Positions 7,208 to 12,601 of a stretch of DNA of 12,601 bases are shown piece by piece. The first letter of the stretch is position 1; the number at the start of each line of letters is the position of its first letter. The stretch comes from CAYLJJ01 sp964384025 (GTDB lineage Bacteria; Myxococcota_A; Bradymonadia; UBA7976; UBA1532). A program made the translations under genes and the position numbers. Location: NCBI GenBank assembly GCA_964384025.1, contig CAYLJJ010000135.1, positions 1-12,601 of the forward strand, written 5' to 3'. The notes under the pieces were generated by a model. It made no database searches. It was not told the origin of the DNA and was given only the letters and a program-made list of their open reading frames with translations.

Positions 7208-7246
7208 TCTCTCCCCATCTCTTTGAGGCAGCAGAGAGGGGAGAGA
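7208..7246 (-). terminator. hairpin after the PBP gene; possible terminator or processing structure
   Basis: Plus-strand arms TCTCTCCCC (7208-7216) and GGGGAGAGA (7238-7246) pair perfectly over 9 bp. After one bulged A (7217), 7218-7222 pairs with 7233-7237 for 5 bp more, leaving a 10-nt loop. On the minus-strand transcript it begins 11 nt after the PBP stop codon. No U-run follows it, so it is not a textbook intrinsic terminator. It could attenuate read-through into the AgmX-tailed gene or protect the upstream mRNA 3' end. Confidence 0.4.
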
Positions 7247-7257
7247 TCATGCCTCTT

Positions 7258-9903
7258 CTACTCAGGAAGATCCTCATCATCGTAGGGCTCATCAACCACA
7301 CGGATGGTTGAGGGGATCTCTACTCTCCGCTTGCCCCCCTCTTCAAACTCCTCCTCCTCGGTTGGAGCGGGGAGGGCACGGATTCGGGGCGCGGGCTGAG
7401 CCCTGACTCGACGGCGAGGTCCGCTGGGATCTGGACCCAGAGAGCTGGGGAGGGCAGCGGTGCCGATCGCGGGGACTTGAAGGCTGGGGCCCTTGGGGAG
7501 ATCTTTGGGTAGCCTGGGGATGGCCAGCTCCTCTCTAAAGAAGTTGTCCGCGTCCACCTCTCCCTGAGCTCTGGAGATCTCTTGAGGCACTGTCCCTGCG
7601 AGGAAATATTCCTTCTTTGCGTTCTTGCTCCCTGGAGGCGCGAGCAGCCCTGTGCGGGGATCGATAGAGCGGCGCCAAACCCCCATAGGAGCCTTAGGCC
7701 AACTCTGCCCCTTTCTCTCCTGATCTTTGAGATAGGCCCCCACGATGGGCAGAGCGCTGCGCCCCCCCGCTTCTTTACCTCCCAGGGGCTTGGGATCATC
7801 AAAGCCTACCCAGGCGACTGCGACCACATCGGGGAGGAGGCCCACGAACCAAGCATCCTTGGCCTGATTGCTGGTGCCGGTCTTACCAACTACTGGACGA
7901 GGGAAGTTTTTCAACCGCCGCCCGCTGCCCTCTGTGATCACCGAGCGCATCACATCTCGCAGTAGCCAGTTCATCTCAGGTTCAAGAGTCTGCTTGGGCT
8001 CCGCCTCGATCTTTACGCGCAGGGAATCGGGCAGGGGTGCTGAAAGGCCCTTGATCTTGCTGATCATCTGAGGGGGCCTGCTCAGACCCCCGGCAGCGAT
8101 GGTGGCGTAGGCGTTGCCCAGCATCAGAGGGCTCAGCTCACTGGAGCCCAGGGCGACGGTGAGGTTGTCAGCCAGCTCTGCGCTGATGCCTGCGCGCTGA
8201 GCAAAGTGATGAACCTTCTGTATCCCGACCTCATGACAGAGCTTAACCGAGACGCTGTTGACTGAATGAGCCAGAGCGGTCCTGAGGCTGATGGGGCCTC
8301 GAAACTTACGGCTGTAGTTCTTGGGCTTCCACCACTCCCCCTTACGCAAGCGCCAGACTTCGGGAGCATCCAACATCAGGGTAGCGGGGCTGAACTTACG
8401 GCTCTCTAGGGCGGCCCCCCAGACAAAGGGCTTAAAGGCGCTGCCGGGCTGACGCTTTGCCTGGATGGCGCGGTTGAAGGGATAATCGCGTTGATCCCAG
8501 CCACCCACCAGGGCCTTGATCTCATGACTTTGAGGATCGATTACCACCAGGGCCGCCTGAGGCAGATCTGCCAAAACCGCATTCATCGGCTTGGGATGCT
8601 TGGGGCCATCTCCACGAATCTTTAGATTGTAGATCTCTCCTACTTCAGGCAGGTCAGGGAAGCGCTCAAAGGCTGCTCTGCGAACGCGGGCCTCCCCCAC
8701 TCCCAGTTGAAAGAGAGCGTAGCGCTCTCCTAAGTTCTTAAGGCGGGCGGGGACTGAATCTCCAGGTACAGGAGGGGCTCTCTTAAGAGCCTTCTTTCGT
8801 TTCTTGAGCCAAGCCTTCAACCCCTTTTTGCTCACTTTCCCCTTGGGTTTATGAAAGCCTCGACGCTTATCCAGGGCCTTGAGACCTCCACGGAGGGCCT
8901 TAAGGGCGGCGCGCTGACGGCGGGGATCTAAGGTTGTATAGATCTCAAGCCCTCCTTCGAGGAAGCGCTCCTCTCCCAAGCTCTTGATCAGCTCACGGCG
9001 CACCGCCTCCACAAAATAGCCCGCCTCTGGGAGCCCCTCCTTGGGGTGCTCGATTGGCCCAACGCGCTGCTCCTCAGCCTTTACTTGTTTGGCCGCATCG
9101 ATATATCCATTCTTGAGCATCTGTTTTAGGACATAAGAGCGCCGCCTACGAGCAGCCTCGGGGTGCTTCTCTGGAGAGTGTCGCTCTGGAGACTGAATCA
9201 CTCCTGCTAAGAGCGCAGCCTCGTGCAGCTCCAACTCTTTTGGTTTCTTTAAGAAATAGAAGCGGCTGGCCTCATGAAGCCCATAGCGACCGTGCCCCCA
9301 GTAGATGGTGTTGAGATAGATGTTGAGGATCTCATCTTTGCTCAACTGCCTCTCCAAGCGTCGCGCGAGGATAAACTCTTTGATCTTTCGGCTTAAGCTT
9401 TTCTCATGGCTGAGGAGGATATTTTTTACTGTCTGCTGGGTGATCGTGCTCCCGCTGCCGGTCAATCTTCCCGCCTTGAGGCTATTATAGAGCGCTCTCA
9501 TCATCCCGAAGTAATCGAGCCCCTCATGTTTATAAAAATCTGCGTCCTCAGCGGAGAGCACCGCATTTTTGACGAGTTGAGGGATCTCCTCCTCTGGGAT
9601 CACCCAGCGTCGTTGGGTATAGATCTCACTCAGCAAGCTTCCATCCGCTGCATAAATACGAGAGAGTTGAGGGGGGCGAAACTCTCTAAGGCTCTCAAAA
9701 TTGGGGAGATCCTTTGAATAATAGAGATAGCCCAAGCTGAGGGTGAGCACCGCTAAGCTGGCCAAGAGCAGGCTCAACTTGAGCACCCATTTAAGGAGGG
9801 ATTTAAGAGGAGAAGAGCTCCTCTTACGCCAAGCTGCTCTCCCTTTTCTCCTTCTCTTTTTGCTCAAGATCCTTGTCCCTTCTGATCCTTTGTGAGAGTC
9901 CAT
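7258..9903 (-). CDS. mrcA: class A penicillin-binding protein, PBP1A type
   Basis: 881 residues. A basic cytoplasmic head (KKRRRKGR) precedes a membrane anchor (about 36-62). The GT51 glycosyltransferase domain follows, with catalytic-Glu motif SAEDADFYKHEG (Glu119), GSGSTITQQTVKN (149-161) and LERQLSKDEILNIYLN (183-198). An OB-like region of about 330-440 includes a Lys-rich insertion (about 350-376). The transpeptidase domain has SAFK (488-491, catalytic Ser488), SVN (547-549) and KTGTS (674-678). It polymerises and cross-links peptidoglycan from lipid II at the outer face of the inner membrane. After about residue 785 there is a Pro/Arg-rich then acidic tail not typical of E. coli PBP1A. 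The ATG at 9903 has no clear ribosome site; a TTG at 9867 with AAGGGA upstream is an alternative and would shorten the head by 12 residues. The promoter must lie within or beyond the divergent gene that starts at 9908. Confidence 0.95.
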   Translation of the reverse strand: MDSHKGSEGTRILSKKRRRKGRAAWRKRSSSPLKSLLKWVLKLSLLLASLAVLTLSLGYLYYSKDLPNFESLREFRPPQLSRIYAADGSLLSEIYTQRRWVIPEEEIPQLVKNAVLSAEDADFYKHEGLDYFGMMRALYNSLKAGRLTGSGSTITQQTVKNILLSHEKSLSRKIKEFILARRLERQLSKDEILNIYLNTIYWGHGRYGLHEASRFYFLKKPKELELHEAALLAGVIQSPERHSPEKHPEAARRRRSYVLKQMLKNGYIDAAKQVKAEEQRVGPIEHPKEGLPEAGYFVEAVRRELIKSLGEERFLEGGLEIYTTLDPRRQRAALKALRGGLKALDKRRGFHKPKGKVSKKGLKAWLKKRKKALKRAPPVPGDSVPARLKNLGERYALFQLGVGEARVRRAAFERFPDLPEVGEIYNLKIRGDGPKHPKPMNAVLADLPQAALVVIDPQSHEIKALVGGWDQRDYPFNRAIQAKRQPGSAFKPFVWGAALESRKFSPATLMLDAPEVWRLRKGEWWKPKNYSRKFRGPISLRTALAHSVNSVSVKLCHEVGIQKVHHFAQRAGISAELADNLTVALGSSELSPLMLGNAYATIAAGGLSRPPQMISKIKGLSAPLPDSLRVKIEAEPKQTLEPEMNWLLRDVMRSVITEGSGRRLKNFPRPVVGKTGTSNQAKDAWFVGLLPDVVAVAWVGFDDPKPLGGKEAGGRSALPIVGAYLKDQERKGQSWPKAPMGVWRRSIDPRTGLLAPPGSKNAKKEYFLAGTVPQEISRAQGEVDADNFFREELAIPRLPKDLPKGPSLQVPAIGTAALPSSLGPDPSGPRRRVRAQPAPRIRALPAPTEEEEFEEGGKRRVEIPSTIRVVDEPYDDEDLPE

Positions 9904-9907
9904 CTAC

Positions 9908-10204
9908 ATGGAACGAACCGCAGAAACGATGCAATTTCTTCTCCGTCATGGAGAGCAGAGCGCGGAGGTACAGGGGCGTATCCTCATTGATGAGGAAGAG
10001 GAGACACTGCTCCTTCAGGTAAGTATGTCTCTAGGGAACCACCCTCGACTGCTCTTAGAGGTGGGGCCGGTGGACGATCGCCAACGGCTCTGGCGGCTCT
10101 TTCAGAGCCTCTGCGAATACCGAGGTTTGGAGTTTCTACGGTGGCGACTACGCGATGAGCGGGAGTGGCGCGATCCTCCAACACCTTCGCTCACTTCAGC
10201 GTAA
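9908..10204 (+). CDS. small hypothetical protein, 98 residues
   Basis: I do not recognise the family. The protein is acidic at the front (an EEEE run near residue 30), with alternating hydrophobic strands (TLLLQVSMSL, RLLLEVG), then an amphipathic Arg/Glu-rich helix (RQRLWRLFQSL) and a short C-terminal strand and helix. It has one cysteine and no signal peptide or membrane segment, so it is probably a compact cytoplasmic alpha/beta protein. ATG 9908 is 4 nt from the divergent PBP start; GAGAG nine nt upstream is a weak ribosome site. ATG 9929 is a possible later start. It ends 14 nt inside the convergent lipoprotein gene. It fills what would otherwise be a 280-nt gap between minus-strand genes, and its pattern of hydrophobic and charged residues looks protein-like, but the coding call rests on this alone. 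Confidence 0.55.
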   Translation: MERTAETMQFLLRHGEQSAEVQGRILIDEEEETLLLQVSMSLGNHPRLLLEVGPVDDRQRLWRLFQSLCEYRGLEFLRWRLRDEREWRDPPTPSLTSA

Positions 10205-10625
10205 GGCGAAAGCGCAGTTCATAGGAGAGCGGCAAGCTTTGGCCATCTGAGGTCTGAAGGCCCTGCTCAACCTGGAGGCTATAGAGATCGGGCAGCAGCG
10301 CTCCTTGGACCTCTGGATCCAACTCAACCCGCAGCGTATAGGTCTCATCATCATAGGAGACATTGCCTAGATCCTCCCTCAAGATACGGATTCCCCCCTC
10401 AGAGTCAGAGAGACGAAGGTGCCGGGCTTGCGCTCGAGCCAACTCTGCAGGGCCAAGATCTTCTGTAAAGGTCAGCGCCAACTCTCCTAAGTCGGAGCGC
10501 GCCAGAGTGGCACCGTTGGCGGGATAGGTGTTGAAGATCATCAGGGGGAGCTGAGTGATCTCCAGTTGAGGAGCCGGAGCGCAGCCACTGAGGAGCAGGA
10601 GAGAGATAGAAAAAAGATGGTTCAT
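10191..10625 (-). CDS. lipoprotein with Ig-like (Big_5/SbsA-type) domain
   Basis: 144 residues from the ATG at 10625. A short leader (MNHLFSISLLLLSGC) ends in a lipobox (LSGC, lipidated Cys15) followed by Ala-Pro rather than Asp at +2, which in many Gram-negatives favours sorting to the outer membrane. The rest is one Ig-like beta-sandwich: NTYPANGATL near residue 30 is the typical opening 'P-x-x-G-A' of Big_5/SbsA Ig-like domains, then ELALTFTEDL, with a final strand SYELRFRLTLK. This domain occurs on many surface proteins and has no enzymatic motif. The frame is open to 10841 but the longer form would bury the lipobox. No good ribosome site is visible before 10625. It lies 125 nt downstream of the beta-barrel gene on the same strand and may be co-transcribed. 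Its 3' end overlaps the convergent small gene. Confidence 0.8.
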   Translation of the reverse strand: MNHLFSISLLLLSGCAPAPQLEITQLPLMIFNTYPANGATLARSDLGELALTFTEDLGPAELARAQARHLRLSDSEGGIRILREDLGNVSYDDETYTLRVELDPEVQGALLPDLYSLQVEQGLQTSDGQSLPLSYELRFRLTLK

Positions 10626-10750
10626 CAGAAGAGAATACGCGAATCCTGAGTTAGGAACTGAGTTTATGATGGAGCAAAAAATCGATGTTTGGGCGAACGA
10701 GGGTTCCATCAGAGAGTTGGAAGCCTCCCGAGGACGGCAACCCTGGATCA

Positions 10751-11425
10751 TCAAAAGAGAAGGCACCAGCCTCCCTCTACAAAGGCCCCTGTGGCGCTCA
10801 CCCCGGCCAAGGGCTCTGCGCGGTAAAAGAGCTGCTGCCAACCCATCCCCAAGTTGAGCGCGCCCCTCTTGAGGACCCAGGCCCGTCGTAGGCGGGCCCT
10901 TAACATCGGAACCCAGCGCTGCTCACGCTGCTCCTCTAGGATCGGACCCGCCAGGACGGCGCTGCGAAGGTCGCTGTGCTGCCACGCGAAGCCTCCCAAC
11001 AACTCCAAACTCCATCCCCGCTCCGGTTGAGCTTCGCTGTGAAGGCTTAGGCCCAAGAGAAGAGGGAGGAGCCAGAGGCTGTAATCTGCTCTTAAACTCA
11101 GCGCGCCGCCGGGCAAGTTGAGCTTCTTGGTCAAGCCGTTTAGGCTGCTGTGCTCCGCCCCGAACTCCAAGAGGAGCCAAAGGGGCGTTCGAAGTCGCCA
11201 CCCCCCTGTAAAAGCCAAGTGCAGGTTGAGACCATCATGGATCTGCTGTGGGAGCAGGAGCCCCATGCTCCCTTGGAGACTCCACTCTGACTGCTCCAAG
11301 AGGCTGAACCCTGAGGTTTCTGATTGAACCGGGGCGCTTTGAGCTGGAGCGCTTTGAGTTGGGATGCTTTGAGCCGCCTCTGTGAGCAGGAGCAAGAGCG
11401 CGAATATCCCCATCTTGGACTCCAT
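10751..11425 (-). CDS. outer-membrane beta-barrel protein
   Basis: 224 residues. The ATG at 11425 has GAGG 8 nt upstream (11434-11437) and gives a signal peptide with a lysine (MESKMGIFALLLLL), cleaved perhaps near TEAAQS. ATG 11413, with GGAG 6 nt upstream, is equally possible and 4 residues shorter. A short Gln/Ser/Pro repeat region (about 20-35) follows. The rest consists of alternating strands rich in Trp, Leu and Gly (WRLRTPLWLLLEFGAEHS, YSLWLLPLLLGLSLHSE, WSLELLGGFAWQHS). The final residue is Phe, the aromatic end that the BAM machinery recognises in many outer-membrane barrels. It is about the size of an 8-strand barrel. I cannot assign a substrate. A TATAGA box at 11475-11480 on this strand could be the -10 element, but no matching -35 was found. 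Confidence 0.8.
   Translation of the reverse strand: MESKMGIFALLLLLTEAAQSIPTQSAPAQSAPVQSETSGFSLLEQSEWSLQGSMGLLLPQQIHDGLNLHLAFTGGWRLRTPLWLLLEFGAEHSSLNGLTKKLNLPGGALSLRADYSLWLLPLLLGLSLHSEAQPERGWSLELLGGFAWQHSDLRSAVLAGPILEEQREQRWVPMLRARLRRAWVLKRGALNLGMGWQQLFYRAEPLAGVSATGAFVEGGWCLLF
11331..11375 (-). repeat. 15-bp tandem repeat, three copies
   Basis: Units 11331-11345, 11346-11360 and 11361-11375 share GG-x-x-x-GCTTTGAG on the plus strand. They encode the 5-residue repeats (QSAPV, QSAPA, then QSIPT) just after the signal peptide of the beta-barrel protein, probably a flexible periplasmic segment before the barrel. Confidence 0.75.
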
Positions 11426-11611
11426 CCATTGAGCCTCGAGCATGCCTCGGATCGAGGAGTTGAGCCAACAAAGATCTATAGAAATCAGGGGAATGATCTA
11501 AGTGTAGGTTTGGCTGAGCCTAGATTCTTTAGAGAGCGCACAGAGATCCTGCTTGTGTTGAGGACAAAACCCAATGATAGGATCCCTTCAGTAAATTTTG
11601 TGAGTGTTTTG

Positions 11612-12601
11612 ATGAAGATCAATTGTCCCAAATGTGGCGCAAACTACAACATCGATGAGGCCCGTATCCCGGCGACGGGTCTCCAGATCAAGTGCCCCAA
11701 ATGTTTAAACAGCTTTGTAGCCCATAAGGGTGGAGGCACACAGGCGGTCTCCTCAGCGATCACCTCAAGCTCACAGTTGCGTATGCCCGCTCCACCTTCA
11801 GTTCCCGGTTTGGGAGGTCTGGGGCATCTCCCTCCCCCAACTCGCTCGCAAGCGCCTGTCGAGGTCGAATTGGATTTCTCAGTCGATCTGGTGGATGAGA
11901 TTGAAGATCTAGAAGATGCAGATAGCCCCACTATCGCTCAGACAGGTATGATCTATCTCCTTATGGAGGGAGGGCGGCGCCTGGGGCCCCTGGATATTGC
12001 AGGCCTCAGTCATCTGATCCAACAGGGACGTTTAAAGGGAGATGAGCAGGTTTCTTTAGATCAATCACACTGGGTCCCGATTCAAAGCTATCCAGGCCTG
12101 GGGGAACTCTTTCAAAACCTTACCCCCCCCTCTCTTCCCCCCTCAATGCCTCCGCAATCTACCCCCTCCAGTTCCGAAGAGTTCGCGTTTGGCTTTTCGG
12201 AGGCAGGAGCTGAGAGCACCGGGCCGGTGGATGACTTTGATTTTAGCTTCGGAGAGCCCTCAGAGCTGACAACAAATCCAGATCAGATGGATGATATCTT
12301 TCAGGATATTCCTCCAGATCAACGCCCAGTGGTGGGGGGGTTTTCCTTTGAGTCCAGCTCAAACAAAAGGATGGCGCTTTTAGAGCCTGATGCTCCTCTC
12401 CCTATCCCCAAAGCAGAGCTGCCTGTCCCCAAAGTAGAGTTGCCTGTTCCCAAGGTAGAGCTGCCCATTCCCAAAGCAGAGCTGCCCAATCCTCGAGCAG
12501 ATCTCCCCACAGAGCAGGCTCAGCTCCCAGGGGTGGGCGGCGGAGTCGCAGTAGGTGGTGGCGTCGCAGTAGGTGGTGGCGTCGCAGTAGGTGGTGGTGT
12601 C
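11612..12601 (+). CDS. MJ0042 zinc-ribbon and GYF_2-like protein with repetitive tail (3' end outside window)
   Basis: The frame is open from ATG 11612 to the right edge, 330 codons, so the C-terminus is missing. Residues 1-35 form a zinc ribbon with two Cys pairs (C5/C8 and C28/C31; NCPKCGANYNIDEARIP then IKCPKC), the MJ0042 type common in myxobacterial proteins. A Pro/Ser linker and an acidic segment follow. Residues of about 113-170 resemble the GYF_2/DUF4339 domain (GRRLGPLDIAGLSHLIQQGR, then W-V-P-I). Then come a Pro-rich stretch, an acidic aromatic stretch (DDFDFSFGE), six heptads of the LPxPKxE type and VAVGGG repeats. Such proteins often continue to a transmembrane helix or further domain; here that is unseen. 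The N-terminus is cytoplasmic, and no signal peptide is present. Zinc binding and a peptide-binding GYF role are inferred. The ribosome site is weak. It is divergent from the barrel gene across 186 nt. Confidence 0.88.
   Translation, partial: MKINCPKCGANYNIDEARIPATGLQIKCPKCLNSFVAHKGGGTQAVSSAITSSSQLRMPAPPSVPGLGGLGHLPPPTRSQAPVEVELDFSVDLVDEIEDLEDADSPTIAQTGMIYLLMEGGRRLGPLDIAGLSHLIQQGRLKGDEQVSLDQSHWVPIQSYPGLGELFQNLTPPSLPPSMPPQSTPSSSEEFAFGFSEAGAESTGPVDDFDFSFGEPSELTTNPDQMDDIFQDIPPDQRPVVGGFSFESSSNKRMALLEPDAPLPIPKAELPVPKVELPVPKVELPIPKAELPNPRADLPTEQAQLPGVGGGVAVGGGVAVGGGVAVGGGV
12398..12523 (+). repeat. six 21-bp tandem repeats (LPxPKxE heptads)
   Basis: Six in-frame 21-bp units encode LPIPKAE, LPVPKVE, LPVPKVE, LPIPKAE, LPNPRAD and LPTEQAQ. 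The first four are closest at the DNA level and the last two have decayed, which suggests older copies at the 3' side of the array. Confidence 0.85.
12545..12601 (+). repeat. 18-bp tandem repeats (VAVGGG), continuing past the window
   Basis: GTCGCAGTAGGTGGTGGC occurs at 12545-12562 and 12563-12580, then with one change (final C to T) at 12581-12598, and a fourth unit begins at 12599. Near identity at synonymous positions suggests very recent expansion by slippage or unequal exchange. The total copy number cannot be read here. Confidence 0.9.

Noticed and set aside
7320..7802. 160-codon minus-strand open frame overlapping the PBP gene in another frame
   Set aside because: The PBP frame is continuous here and includes the end of the transpeptidase domain; the other frame is a composition effect of GC-rich, Pro/Arg-rich sequence.
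10666..10891. Two short plus-strand frames
   Set aside because: Both are antisense to the end of the beta-barrel gene, overlap each other in different frames, and have no motif.
11505..11522. TAGG...CCTA inverted repeat in the divergent region upstream of the zinc-ribbon gene
   Set aside because: Arms of 4 bp with competing pairings nearby; not distinguishable from chance.
1..12601. CRISPR array, insertion sequence or RNA gene
   Set aside because: The only tandem repeats are in-frame coding repeats; no transposase-like protein, terminal inverted repeats with target duplications, cloverleaf-like segment or rRNA-like sequence was seen.

Overview
The window looks like chromosomal DNA of a Gram-negative bacterium, most likely a member of the Myxococcota or a related former deltaproteobacterial lineage. 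Four things point there: an exported protein ending in an AgmX/PglI-type C-terminal domain, a cytoplasmic MJ0042 zinc-ribbon plus GYF-like protein with a long repetitive tail, a secreted PEGA-domain protein, and outer-membrane products (a lipoprotein and a beta-barrel). This placement is an inference from gene families. Base composition is mostly in the 50-60% GC range by hand count of sample lines, with one clearly AT-rich block at about 1245-2000. I see no tRNA, rRNA, CRISPR array, transposase or attachment site.

Layout. Positions 1-149 hold no gene I can support. A two-gene minus-strand unit follows (2103 down to 150): an SMC/ABC-like AAA_21 ATPase whose last 29 nt overlap the start of a small TOPRIM-like protein. 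This split architecture resembles OLD-family/PARIS-type anti-phage modules and is the best candidate for an undescribed defence system here. Positions 2104-2370 are intergenic, with a consensus-like -35 box and an imperfect inverted repeat. On the plus strand, 2371-3420 encodes an exported, extremely basic PEGA-domain protein that ends stop-on-stop against the next minus-strand gene.

From 9903 down to 3417 the minus strand carries three genes in a row: a class A penicillin-binding protein (PBP1A type), a large exported AgmX/PglI-tailed protein, and a DUF3754/TMEM143-like membrane protein. The last two are 12 nt apart and probably co-transcribed. A strong hairpin sits between the PBP gene and the AgmX-tailed gene. 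The set is cell-envelope oriented: peptidoglycan synthesis, a periplasmic protein with a TonB-like tail, and a membrane protein.

A 98-codon plus-strand gene (9908-10204) starts 4 nt from the PBP start and ends inside the 3' end of a minus-strand lipoprotein gene (10625-10191). Upstream of the lipoprotein gene is an outer-membrane beta-barrel gene (11425-10751). Divergent from that, a zinc-ribbon/GYF-like gene begins at 11612 and runs off the right edge within glycine-rich tandem repeats. No gene-free stretch exceeds 300 bases; the longest is 2104-2370.
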